This document shows positions 29,939 to 38,953 of a stretch of DNA of 64,000 nucleotides, in pieces. Origin of the DNA: Comamonadaceae bacterium G21597-S1 (GTDB lineage: Bacteria; Pseudomonadota; Gammaproteobacteria; Burkholderiales; Burkholderiaceae_C). The notes under the pieces are model-generated. The model did no database searches. It saw nothing but the letters and a program-made list of their open reading frames with translations, and was not told the DNA's origin. Every line of letters starts with the position of its first letter. Position 1 is the first letter of the stretch. The DNA lies in assembly GCA_027214345.1 (NCBI GenBank), contig JAPWHR010000006.1:186001-250000 (forward strand). The letters run 5' to 3'. A program made the position numbers and the translations under genes.

Positions 29939-31407
29939 AGGGCGCGCAAACGCCCGTGCTGGTCGGGGTGGGCACCAGCATGCAGCGCGAGCATGACGTC
30001 CGTCGGTCGCGCGAGGCCATCGACCTGATGGTGGACGCGGTCCGCAAGACCGCACGGGCGCATGCCGTGCCCGAACTGCTGGCCTCGGTCCAGCGTATCG
30101 CTGTTCCGCGCGGACGCTGGAGCTACCGCAACCCCGCGGGCATGATCGCCACCGCCATCGGGGCCCGCGGTGCCACCACGGTGCTGTCGAATGTCGGTGT
30201 CCTGCAGCAGACCCTGATCGCGGACACGTGCAACCAGATCGCCTCGGGCGCCATCGATGTCGGCCTGGTCGTCGGAGGCGACGCCGGATACCGGATCCGA
30301 CGGGCGCAGCGGGCGGGAGAGCCGGTGTCCGAACGGGAAAGCCTGGATGAGCCCGATGTCGAGTTCAAGCCCGGCAGCGAGTTGCGGCATCCAGCCGAAT
30401 TGCGCGCGGGCTTGCGGATGCCGGTCGGCTTGTACGCGATCTGCGCCAGTGCCTGGCGTGCCGGCAGGGGCCTGGGCGTCGACGCGCACCGCGATGCGAT
30501 GGCGCGCATGTACGCCCGCTTCACGGAAATTGCGGCTGACAATCCGCATGCCTGGGGGCGTGAACGGCATTCGCCGTCGACGATCCGCAATGCGTCCGAC
30601 CGCAATCCGATGCATGCGTTTCCCTATACACGGATGCACAGTTCCAACTGGAGTGTGGACCAGGCCTGCGCACTGCTGTTCTGCTCGCAGGCCAGGGCCG
30701 AAGCCCTGGGCATCGGTCCCGAGCACTGGATCCATCCGCTTGCCAGCACCGAGTCCAACCACATGGTGTCAGTCTCGGCGCGCGCGGAACTCGGTGCCTG
30801 TCCGGGAGCCGGCATCACCGCGCGTGCGGCGCTGGCCGCGGGCGGGCTCACGCCCGGGCAGGTGGACCTGGTCGACTTCTATTCCTGCTTTCCGTTTGCG
30901 GTGGAGGTTTATGCGCACGAGGCGGGCTTCTCGACCGGGCGCGACCTGAGTCTCACGGGGGGCATGGCCTTTGCCGGAGGCCCCTACAACAACTACGCGC
31001 TGCAGGCGACCTGCCGGATGGCCGAGTTGATGTACGCCGGCGCCGGTCAAACCGGCCTGGTGTCATCGGTCTCGGGCATCGTCACGAAGCAGGCCTTCGG
31101 ATTGTGGTCGCGTACCCCCGGCCCCCACGCCTATGCGGGCATCGACCTGTCGCAAGCCGTGGCAGCCCGGACGCAGACCCGGGAGGTGCTGGAGGCTTTC
31201 GAAGGGCCAGGCCGGGTGGCGGGCTACACCGTGCTGTTCGACAAGGCCGCGGCACCCAAGGGGGTCGTGGTGGTCGACATCGAACACGGCCGCAGGACGG
31301 TCGCCGTGACCCATGACCCGGGCCTGGTTGCGGCCATGCAGGCCGAGGCGTTCTGCGGCGTCCCGGTCCGGATCCATGCAGACGGACGCTTTGAAACATC
31401 CATGTGA
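29935..31407 (+). CDS. Thiolase-family protein (acetyl-CoA acetyltransferase/SCP2-like)
   Basis: 490 aa. Thiolase fold with an insert: NPAGMIATAIGARGATTVLSNVGVLQQTLI, ASTESNHMVSVSARAELGACPGAG, VDLVDFYSCFPFAVE (His/Cys region) and SLTGGMAFAGGPYNNYALQATCRM. It resembles the acetyl-CoA acetyltransferase/lipid-transfer thiolase branch, longer than classical thiolases (about 390), with an extra C-terminal beta domain from about 400. Likely cleaves a 3-oxoacyl-CoA from the pathway. The start ATG is overlapped by the mini-ORF stop. Confidence 0.82.
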   Translation: MKGAQTPVLVGVGTSMQREHDVRRSREAIDLMVDAVRKTARAHAVPELLASVQRIAVPRGRWSYRNPAGMIATAIGARGATTVLSNVGVLQQTLIADTCNQIASGAIDVGLVVGGDAGYRIRRAQRAGEPVSERESLDEPDVEFKPGSELRHPAELRAGLRMPVGLYAICASAWRAGRGLGVDAHRDAMARMYARFTEIAADNPHAWGRERHSPSTIRNASDRNPMHAFPYTRMHSSNWSVDQACALLFCSQARAEALGIGPEHWIHPLASTESNHMVSVSARAELGACPGAGITARAALAAGGLTPGQVDLVDFYSCFPFAVEVYAHEAGFSTGRDLSLTGGMAFAGGPYNNYALQATCRMAELMYAGAGQTGLVSSVSGIVTKQAFGLWSRTPGPHAYAGIDLSQAVAARTQTREVLEAFEGPGRVAGYTVLFDKAAAPKGVVVVDIEHGRRTVAVTHDPGLVAAMQAEAFCGVPVRIHADGRFETSM

Positions 31408-31419
31408 GAAACCCGAACG

Positions 31420-32292
31420 ATGCAAGCAGAAATTGACAAGGCCTGCGCCGCAAGCGCATGCGAGACCGATGATGGATGCGCGCTGGCGCTGGTGCGACGC
31501 CTGAGCGCGACGCTGGACGTCGATCCGGCGCGGTGGCGCGATGGAGACGCCTTGCCCAGGGGCTGGCATGTCATCTTCTTCACCGCCGATACGCGGCATG
31601 CCGCGTTGCGGCCGGACGGTGTCGCGGGTTTCGGCGTTGCTTTGCCGGACCTGGGCCTGCCGCGCGTCGTATTCGGTGGCCGGCGCGCGAGCTTCCATGG
31701 CGACATCCCCATCGGCGCCAGGATGCGCCGCGTCAGTCGGCTGCTGTCGGTCTTGCCCAAGCAGGGCCGTTCCGGGCGGTTTGCCGTGGCGACCGTGCAG
31801 CATGAGATCCATGTCGGGGACCGTGCCACGCCCGTCGTCGTGGAACAGCAGGACTACGTGATGCGCGAGGCGGCCGAAGCCGGTGCCGAAGGGGGCCGGG
31901 TCGCCGGCGCGGCCAAGCCGGCCGCGCCGTCGGAAACAGGTGCCAAGGCCTTGGCCGGCTGGAGCCGGACGGTCGTGCCCGACGAGATGCTGCTGTTCCG
32001 GGTGTCGGCGCTGATGTTCAACACCCATCGCATCCACTACGACCATCCGTATGCGACGCGGCAGGAGGGATATCCCGCGCTGGTCGCGAACGCGTCGGTG
32101 TCCTCGCTGCTGCTGCTCGAGTATTTCCGCGCGCAGACGGGTCACGAACCGGCCTCGGTGCGCTTGCGCAACATCGGTCTTGCCTACTGCGGCCAACCCC
32201 TGCACCTCCATGTCGTGCCCTCGGATGGCGGCTGGAACATCTGGACCGAGAACGGTGACGGGGCCCGGTTGCTCGAAGGAAGGGTGGACTGA
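31420..32292 (+). CDS. HotDog-fold hydratase, mesaconyl-CoA/HTD2 type
   Basis: 290 aa double HotDog protein. The C-terminal half has LFRVSALMFNTHRIHYDHPYA and EGYPALVANASVSSLLLLEYF, the catalytic pattern of MaoC-like dehydratases of the HTD2/3-methylfumaryl-CoA hydratase family; the N-terminal half is the FAS1-like dehydratase part. It would add or remove water at a 2-enoyl-CoA such as mesaconyl- or itaconyl-type esters. It sits 12 bases after the thiolase gene and three before the CoA-transferase. Confidence 0.82.
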   Translation: MQAEIDKACAASACETDDGCALALVRRLSATLDVDPARWRDGDALPRGWHVIFFTADTRHAALRPDGVAGFGVALPDLGLPRVVFGGRRASFHGDIPIGARMRRVSRLLSVLPKQGRSGRFAVATVQHEIHVGDRATPVVVEQQDYVMREAAEAGAEGGRVAGAAKPAAPSETGAKALAGWSRTVVPDEMLLFRVSALMFNTHRIHYDHPYATRQEGYPALVANASVSSLLLLEYFRAQTGHEPASVRLRNIGLAYCGQPLHLHVVPSDGGWNIWTENGDGARLLEGRVD

Positions 32293-32295
32293 AGC

Positions 32296-33555
32296 ATGAG
32301 CGCAACACTGGCCCTGGACGGCATTCGCGTGCTGGATTTCTCGAAGGTGTTGGCGGGCCCGTTGTGCGCGCAATACCTTGGCGACATGGGCGCCGACGTC
32401 ATCAAGATCGAACCCATCGACGCCGGGGACGATACGCGGCGTTATCCGCCGACGCATCAATGCGCAGACGGCGCGGACGGCACCGTGTTCCTGAGCACGA
32501 ATCGCAACAAGCGCAGCCTGGCGCTCGACCTGAAATCCGATGCGGGCAAGTCCATCTGCCATCGCCTGGCGACGCAGTGCGACGTGGTGCTGGAGAGTTA
32601 CGGGCCCGGTGTGGCGGAGCGACTGGGTATCGGGTACGAGGCCATGCGCGCGATCAATCCGCGCATCATCTACTGCAGCATTTCGGGATATGGCAGTGTC
32701 GGACCGATGCGCTCGGGCAAGGGATACGACGCGGTATTGCAGGCCTTCTCTGGAATCATGTCCATCACAGGCGAGCCGGGGGGTGGCGCGGTGCGCAGCC
32801 CGTTCTCGCCGGTCGACCAGGCGACCGGCATGCATGCGCTGACCGGCATCCTGGCCGCGCTGATCGAGCGTGGCCGCACCGGGCGGGGCGTGCGGGTGGA
32901 GGCCAGCCTGTTCGACACCTCGCTGGCGTTCCTGGGCTACATCCTGCAGGGGTTCTGGGCCAATGGGCTAGAGCCGTCGAAGTCCGGTTCCGCCCACGAC
33001 TCCTTGTGCCCCTACGACGTGTTTTCGACGCGGGACAAACCCATGCTGCTCGGCGTGGCGAACGACACGTTGTGGCGCAAGTTCTGTTCCGTGGCCGGTG
33101 CTCCAGGCCTGGCCGACGATGCGCGTTTTTCCTCCAACGCACTGCGCGTGACCCATCGCGGCGAAACGGTGGCGGCCGTCGCGGCCTTGCTGCGCGGGCG
33201 CGACCGCGACGACTGGATCGCGGCCTTGTCCGCCGCCGGCATCCCCTGTTCGGCCGTGCATTCGCTGGGCGAGATGGGTGCGCACCGTCATACGGAGGAA
33301 TCCGGCATGGTGCAGCGTTACGCCCACCCGGCCTACGGCGCCTTGCAGACGGTGGCGCAACCCGTCCGGTTCGATGGACGTCGCAGCACCGTGCAACGCG
33401 CGCCGCCCCTGCTCGGGCAACACACCCGGGAGATTCTCTTGCAGGCCGGTTACACGCCGGCCGAACTGGAGGCGTTTCACGCTGACAGGAACATTCGTTT
33501 TCATCCGAGCGACATCGGTTCAGCCGATGCGCAATCCACCCGTGCCGTCAATTAG
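32296..33555 (+). CDS. Family III CoA-transferase (CaiB/BaiF)
   Basis: 419 aa. DFSKVLAGPLCAQYLGDMGADVIKIEPI at the N-terminus, TNRNKRSLALDLK, and the nucleophile region SPVDQATGMHALTG with Asp174 as the likely acyl-anchor. It transfers CoA from an acyl-CoA donor to a carboxylic acid, probably activating the acid imported with the Bug protein encoded next. Length is standard for the family. Confidence 0.92.
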   Translation: MSATLALDGIRVLDFSKVLAGPLCAQYLGDMGADVIKIEPIDAGDDTRRYPPTHQCADGADGTVFLSTNRNKRSLALDLKSDAGKSICHRLATQCDVVLESYGPGVAERLGIGYEAMRAINPRIIYCSISGYGSVGPMRSGKGYDAVLQAFSGIMSITGEPGGGAVRSPFSPVDQATGMHALTGILAALIERGRTGRGVRVEASLFDTSLAFLGYILQGFWANGLEPSKSGSAHDSLCPYDVFSTRDKPMLLGVANDTLWRKFCSVAGAPGLADDARFSSNALRVTHRGETVAAVAALLRGRDRDDWIAALSAAGIPCSAVHSLGEMGAHRHTEESGMVQRYAHPAYGALQTVAQPVRFDGRRSTVQRAPPLLGQHTREILLQAGYTPAELEAFHADRNIRFHPSDIGSADAQSTRAVN

Positions 33556-33565
33556 GAGACAAACC

Positions 33566-34540
33566 ATGGCCCGTTACCTTCGAAGAATTCTCTTGCTGCT
33601 GATGTCACTCACCTTTGCCGTGACGGCCAGCGCCCAGGACTGGCCGATGGCCAAGCCCTTGCGTATCGTGATCGGCTACGGCCCGGGATCCGCAAGCGAC
33701 ATCTTTGCGCGCCTGCTGGGCGAGCAGTTGTCGAAGAGCCTGGGGCAGACCGTGATCGTGGAGTCGAAGTCCGGTGCCGGCGGCCAGATTGCGGCGGAAT
33801 ACGTGGCGCGGTTGCCGGCGGACGGCTACACGCTGTTCCTGACCACCAACACCACGCATTCGGCCAACCCGTATCTGTTCAAGACGCTGGGCTACGACCC
33901 CGTCAAGGATTTCACGCCGATTGCGCGTGTGGGTCTGTTTCCCTTCGTGCTGCTGGTGGACGCCAAGAGCCCGATCCAGACCGTGCAGGACCTGGTCAAC
34001 CATGCCAAGGCCCATCCGAAGACGGTCAGTTATGCCTACACCAGCAGCACCGGACAGGTGGCTGCGGCGGCGCTCGCCAACAGCATGAAGATGAATGACA
34101 CGGTGGCCGTGCCCTACAAGTCGTCCCCCGAAGCCATGACCAGCGTGCTTGCCGGCCAGACCACCTTCACCGTGCTGGACTTTGCCAGCAGCCGCAAGCT
34201 GGTGCAGGGAGGGCGTCTGCGCGCGGTTGCGGTCACGACCAACGAGCGCACGTCGCTGGGCCCGGATCTGCCGACCATTGCCGAGGCGTCGGGCCTGTCG
34301 GACTTCGGCGTGCTGGCCTGGATGGGATTCTTTACCCCCGCCAACCTCCCGGCGCCGATCCAGGAGCGGCTCAGTGCGGAGTTGGTGAAGATCGTTTCCG
34401 CGCAGCCCATGCAGGAACGGATCGCGGCGATGGGCGCGGATCCGACGCCGCAAGGCCATGCACAGTTTGCCCCGTTCGTGGTGGACCAGCTGGCGGTGTG
34501 GAAGCGGCAGATCGGTATTGCCGGCATGAAGCCCCAATAA
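33566..34540 (+). CDS. Bug-type tripartite tricarboxylate family binding protein
   Basis: 324 aa. AGGAG seven bases before ATG. Signal peptide to ASAQ, then WPMAKPLRIVIGYGPGSASDIFARLLG, SGAGGQIAAEYVARLPADGYTL and GYDPVKDFTPIARVG, all Bug hallmarks. It should deliver a carboxylate ligand for uptake; TctA/TctB-like permease genes are not present in the window. Last gene of the operon. Confidence 0.93.
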   Translation: MARYLRRILLLLMSLTFAVTASAQDWPMAKPLRIVIGYGPGSASDIFARLLGEQLSKSLGQTVIVESKSGAGGQIAAEYVARLPADGYTLFLTTNTTHSANPYLFKTLGYDPVKDFTPIARVGLFPFVLLVDAKSPIQTVQDLVNHAKAHPKTVSYAYTSSTGQVAAAALANSMKMNDTVAVPYKSSPEAMTSVLAGQTTFTVLDFASSRKLVQGGRLRAVAVTTNERTSLGPDLPTIAEASGLSDFGVLAWMGFFTPANLPAPIQERLSAELVKIVSAQPMQERIAAMGADPTPQGHAQFAPFVVDQLAVWKRQIGIAGMKPQ

Positions 34541-34733
34541 GTCCCGGCGCACGATCGCGGCCGCTTGCCGCTGCCGGGCGCGGGAAGTGGCTGCGCCGAT
34601 GGCGGCCGGAACGCTTGCTTTTTGTCGGCGGGTAGGCGCCGCACCGGGTTTTCGATTAGGCTCGTAGTGTGCCATCGAAGATCGCCACGATGCCTTCGCC
34701 TCCCGACAAGTTGCCCCTTGGCCGGCCGTGCCC

Positions 34734-35972
34734 ATGACAACGGAGACGGCCACTCCCTATGCGCTGATCCTGGGCCACGACGCTGGCGTCAGGCGGTTGC
34801 TGCACTACTGGGCGCTGGGCCTGGCCCTGTATGTCGTCAGCCTGTCGATGTTGTGGTTCGAGGTCTGGATGGGCGAGGCGCCGCGGCGCGAAGTGATCTG
34901 GCTCAGCGCGGCGTCGGTGGGCGGCGCGGCCGTGGCCTATGGGCTGATTCGCGCCAGCGTACGACTGGGCATGACGCCCGCCGTGCTCAACAACCTGCAA
35001 TGCGTATACGCGATCACCTGCATCATCTGCGCCTATGCCTTGGTCGGGCCGGTGCGCGGGGTGACGCTGAGCATCCTGGTCGTGGTGCTGGTGTTCGGTG
35101 GTTTTTCCGCGACGCCGGTGCAGATGCGGGCGTTGTGCGTGTATGCGGTCTCGCTGCTGGGGCTGACGATGCTCTGGAAGACGCAGACCGAGCCTGCCCG
35201 TTATCCCTGGACGCAGGAGCTGGCCCATTTCGTCATCGCCGCCACCATGATGACGGCCGCGGCCTACATGGCCGAAATGCTCAGCCGGCTGCGCAGGACA
35301 CTGAAGCAGCGTGCGCAGGAACTCGCCGAAGCGCTCGATCGCATCAAGGACATGGCGCGGCACGACGAATTGACGCAATTGATCAATCGCCGCCAGATGA
35401 CCGAGACCTTGCAGCAGGAACTCGCCCGTATCCAGCGTGGCCAGCGCGGCGGCGAGTCGGCCTGCGTGGCCGTGATCGACATCGACCACTTCAAGCGTGT
35501 CAACGACACGCTGGGGCACGCCGCCGGCGATGCGGTGTTGCGCAGCTTCGCCCGCCAAGCCCAGGCGGCGATCCGGCGGCACGACACGCTGGCGCGCTGG
35601 GGTGGCGAGGAGTTCCTGCTGCTGTTGCCGATGACCGCTCCAAAGGCCGCCAGCGACGTGCTCGAACGCATGCGTCGCCAGGTGCATGATGCGGTGCGCA
35701 TCGACGCCGATCCGTCCTTGCGCGTCACGTTCTCGGCCGGCCTGGCCCAGGCGGTGGCCGGGGAATCGGTCGACGCCACCATCGAGCGCGCCGACGCCGC
35801 GATGTACCGCGCCAAGCGCGACGGCCGCGACCGCGCGGTCTGCGCGCTGCCGGCGGAAACCCGCGACGACGCTGTACAGGCGCAGGCAGGAGCAGAGGGG
35901 CGCAGGTCCCGGCCGAGCGCCCCGCTCAGCGCCGGTGCAGCGCCACCTGTGCCCCCGCCGCCAGCAGGCTGA
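34734..35972 (+). CDS. Membrane-bound diguanylate cyclase
   Basis: 412 aa from ATG 34734 (GTG 34728 also possible). About six membrane helices (20-180), a coiled segment (SRLRRTLKQRAQELAEALDRIKD) and a GGDEF domain with intact GGEEF (290-294) and an I-site R281-x-x-D284 five residues upstream. It should make c-di-GMP with product inhibition. The last 47 bases, a Pro/Ala-rich tail, overlap the 3' end of the convergent MFS gene. Confidence 0.92.
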   Translation: MTTETATPYALILGHDAGVRRLLHYWALGLALYVVSLSMLWFEVWMGEAPRREVIWLSAASVGGAAVAYGLIRASVRLGMTPAVLNNLQCVYAITCIICAYALVGPVRGVTLSILVVVLVFGGFSATPVQMRALCVYAVSLLGLTMLWKTQTEPARYPWTQELAHFVIAATMMTAAAYMAEMLSRLRRTLKQRAQELAEALDRIKDMARHDELTQLINRRQMTETLQQELARIQRGQRGGESACVAVIDIDHFKRVNDTLGHAAGDAVLRSFARQAQAAIRRHDTLARWGGEEFLLLLPMTAPKAASDVLERMRRQVHDAVRIDADPSLRVTFSAGLAQAVAGESVDATIERADAAMYRAKRDGRDRAVCALPAETRDDAVQAQAGAEGRRSRPSAPLSAGAAPPVPPPPAG

Positions 35973-37158
35973 ACCCGAGCATCAGCCACCCCAGGTACAA
36001 GGCGCCATCCAGTGGCAGCAGGCCGACGGCGTATCCGGCCAGCGCGCCCATCAGTTGTTGCATCAGGCCCGCCACGGCCGCGGCCGAACCGGCCAGGCCC
36101 GGCACGACGCTGACGGTGCCCGACAGGCAGGTCGGCGTCAGCAGTCCGTGGCCCACGCCGAGCAGCATCAGCGGCATGGCGAACGCCAGCGGCGCATGCA
36201 GGCCGACCATGGCCAGCGCGAGCATGATGGCGACGCCGCCGATGGCCAGCAGTTGCCCGATCATCATCAGCCGGCGTTCGCCGTGGCGGTGGATCAGCGC
36301 GCTGGTCAGGAAGTTGCCGCAGATGTACGACATGGGCACCAGCATGATGTACAGGCCCACGCCTTGCGGCCCGACGCCATAGCTGCCCAGCACCACGGGC
36401 GCGCCGGCCAGGAAGGCGAAGAAGCCGGCGGTGGTCAGTGCGAGGATCGCCACGTACAGCAGGAACGCCGGCACCCGGACCAGGCGTGCGTAGGCGCTGC
36501 GCATGTCGACGAACCAGTGCGTATCGCTGCGTTGCCGGCTGCGGTCGGCCGGCACGCCCCGCCAGGTGGAGACCAGCAGCACGACGGCGATCGCGGCGAT
36601 CAGCACGAAATTCGATTGCCACCCCAGTCGCACGTGCAACTGGCCGCCGATCAGGGTGCCCAGGGGCGGTGTCATGCCCATGGTCATGCCGACGTAGGCC
36701 ATGAAGCGGGTGCGCTGCGGGCCCTGGAAGATGTCCTGCACCATCGATCGCCCCACCACCATGCCGGCCGCGCATCCCGCTCCCTGCAGCATGCGCGCCG
36801 CCGTCAGAGACGCGATGTCCGACACCAGCGCCGCGAGCACCGACCCGGCGGCGGCCAGCGCCAGGCCGGCCATCAGCACGATCTTGCGCCCATGGCGATC
36901 CGACAACGGCCCGTGGACGAGTTGCATGCCGCCGAAGGCCACGACGAAGGCGCTGAATGTCAGTTGCACGCTGGCCTGGTCGGCGCCGAAGATCGCGCCC
37001 CACTCCTGCATCGACGGCAGGCAGATGGTCATGGCGAGCAGGCCGAAGGTGATCTGTCCGAGCAGGTTGGTGATCAGCCAGGGGTTGGCGCGAGGATGGC
37101 GGGTGTCGTGGGTCAAGGTCGGGGGACGGAGCGCGGGCGAATGGTTGCGCCGCGCCAC
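35926..37158 (-). CDS. Bcr/CflA-type MFS efflux transporter
   Basis: 410 aa, 12 helices. ITNLLGQITFGLLAMTICLPSM at helix 1, HGPLSDRHGRKIVLMAG at loop 2-3, LQGAGCAAGMVVGRSMVQDIF and PPLGTLIGGQL typical of the Bcr/CflA drug-resistance group. Start GTG at 37158 is uncertain because no ribosome site is visible. The MocR gene lies 166 bases upstream on the same strand. Confidence 0.88.
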   Translation of the reverse strand: MARRNHSPALRPPTLTHDTRHPRANPWLITNLLGQITFGLLAMTICLPSMQEWGAIFGADQASVQLTFSAFVVAFGGMQLVHGPLSDRHGRKIVLMAGLALAAAGSVLAALVSDIASLTAARMLQGAGCAAGMVVGRSMVQDIFQGPQRTRFMAYVGMTMGMTPPLGTLIGGQLHVRLGWQSNFVLIAAIAVVLLVSTWRGVPADRSRQRSDTHWFVDMRSAYARLVRVPAFLLYVAILALTTAGFFAFLAGAPVVLGSYGVGPQGVGLYIMLVPMSYICGNFLTSALIHRHGERRLMMIGQLLAIGGVAIMLALAMVGLHAPLAFAMPLMLLGVGHGLLTPTCLSGTVSVVPGLAGSAAAVAGLMQQLMGALAGYAVGLLPLDGALYLGWLMLGFSLLAAGAQVALHRR

Positions 37159-37324
37159 GTGGTATCGATGGGCTCATGCACGACCGGTTCGAGCCGCGCA
37201 ACGCCATTGTTGCCGAAGACCGGCGACATCGGGGTGACGGAGGTGACGCCGGGCTGCGGATGTCGGCGCCTTGGCAGTGCTGCCGGGATCGCGCGCCTGT
37301 CGGTGCGTGTCAGCAGGCCGGCTG

Positions 37325-38818
37325 CTAGAAGTCCAGCTTCGCCAGCGTGCGCACCGCGCCGCGGATGCTGGCGGCATCGAAACCGCCGAATCCCATCACC
37401 AGAGCCGGCGCGCGCTCCGTCTGCAGGCGAAAACGCGACAGCGCCGCCAGTGCGATACCGGCCTGCTGTGCCTGTGCCGCGACGTGCTGGTCGTCCGTGC
37501 CGGGGCGCAGCCACGCCATCGTCTGCAGCCCGGACTGCGCGCGCTCGACCACCAGCCGCCCGGACAGCGCGCTGCGGCAGGCCTCGAGCAACACCTCCTG
37601 GCGCTCGCGATACACCGCGCGCATGCGCCGGACATGACGGGCCAGGTGTCCATCGTTGATGAAACGCGCCAGCACCCGCTGCTCCAGCGTGCTGCCATGC
37701 CGGCCCGAGATCGCGCGCGCGGCCGTCAGCGGTTCGATCAGGGCGGCCGGGCACACGATGAAGCCGATGCGCAGCGACGGGAACAAGACCTTCGAGAACG
37801 TGCCCACGTAGATCACGTTGCGCCCTCCGTCCAGTGCCTGCATCGACGGTATCGGCTTGCCGTCGAACCGGTATTCGCTGTCGTAGTCGTCCTCGATGAT
37901 CCAGGCGCCGCTGCGCAACGCCCAGTCGATCAATGCCAGCCGGCGCGGCAAGCTCATCGTGATGCCCAGCGGGAACTGCTTGGATGGGCACAGCAGCAAG
38001 GCGCGGGGCGCAGGGCCCGCGGGCAGCTTCGTCGGCAGCCGGGCGCCCTGTTCGTCCACCGGCATCGGCACGATGCGGCAGTCGGCGGCGCGCGCCGCCG
38101 AATACGCACCCGGAAAACACGGATCCTCCAGTCCGACGGCGTCGCCCGGGCGGGTCAGCACCCGCAGCAACATGTCCATGGCATGTTGTGCACCGGCGGT
38201 GATCAGCACGCTGTCGGCGCTGCATTGCGAACCGCGGGCGATCGACACATGGTCGGCAATCGCGCGGCGCAACGAGCGATCGCCCTGGGCATCGCCTTCG
38301 CCGAGCAAGGAGCCGATCTGCGCGGCATCGCGCGCGTCGCGCAAGGTACGCGACTGCAGCCGCGCCCAGGTCTCGATCGGAAACAGGTTCAGGTCCGGGT
38401 GGTTGACCCGGAACGGAACCGCCGGAATCGAATGGCGCAGCGACTGCGGTACGAAGTCGAGGCGGTTGTGCACGATGGCCGCCTGGTGCTGCGATGCGTC
38501 ATTGCCTCGCCGGCCCGCGTGCGCCGGCTTTGCGGGCGCGGGCGGCCGCAGCTGCGACACGTAATGCCCCGAGCCGGAGCGGACCTGCAGGTAACCCTCG
38601 ACCTCCAGTTGCACGTAGGCCTGCAACACGGTGTTGCGGGCAATGCCGAATTGCGATGCCAGTGCGCGGGACGACGCCAGGCGCTGGCCCGGCAGCATCG
38701 CTCCAGACAGGATGGCATCGCGCAAGCGCAGGTAGACCTGGCGGTAGATCGGTTGCTCATGGTCGAACGCCGGCGCCGCGGTCGTGTCGGCCGGGGGCCT
38801 GGATCGGCTGTGCTTCAT
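37325..38818 (-). CDS. MocR/PdxR-type regulator (GntR HTH + aminotransferase domain)
   Basis: 497 aa. GntR winged helix at about 20-88 (IYRQVYLRLRDAILSGAML, FGIARNTVLQAYVQLEVEGYL), then a class I aminotransferase-like domain with DDYDSEYR (310-317) and a PLP lysine at K343 in TFSKVLFPSLRIG. AGGAG precedes the ATG. It is divergent from the ABC/amidase island at 38954 and is its likely regulator; control of the MFS gene downstream is also possible. Confidence 0.92.
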   Translation of the reverse strand: MKHSRSRPPADTTAAPAFDHEQPIYRQVYLRLRDAILSGAMLPGQRLASSRALASQFGIARNTVLQAYVQLEVEGYLQVRSGSGHYVSQLRPPAPAKPAHAGRRGNDASQHQAAIVHNRLDFVPQSLRHSIPAVPFRVNHPDLNLFPIETWARLQSRTLRDARDAAQIGSLLGEGDAQGDRSLRRAIADHVSIARGSQCSADSVLITAGAQHAMDMLLRVLTRPGDAVGLEDPCFPGAYSAARAADCRIVPMPVDEQGARLPTKLPAGPAPRALLLCPSKQFPLGITMSLPRRLALIDWALRSGAWIIEDDYDSEYRFDGKPIPSMQALDGGRNVIYVGTFSKVLFPSLRIGFIVCPAALIEPLTAARAISGRHGSTLEQRVLARFINDGHLARHVRRMRAVYRERQEVLLEACRSALSGRLVVERAQSGLQTMAWLRPGTDDQHVAAQAQQAGIALAALSRFRLQTERAPALVMGFGGFDAASIRGAVRTLAKLDF

Positions 38819-38953
38819 GCGCCGGCTCCTGCGAAAAGTGGTTCCATCATTCTTGCAGAAACTGGCACTTGTGGGTGATCCGGTCCCGGACGTACATTCG
38901 AAGCGTGCCTAGTGCGCAACCAGCCCGAGTCTGTTGATTTTGAGGAGCGACCC

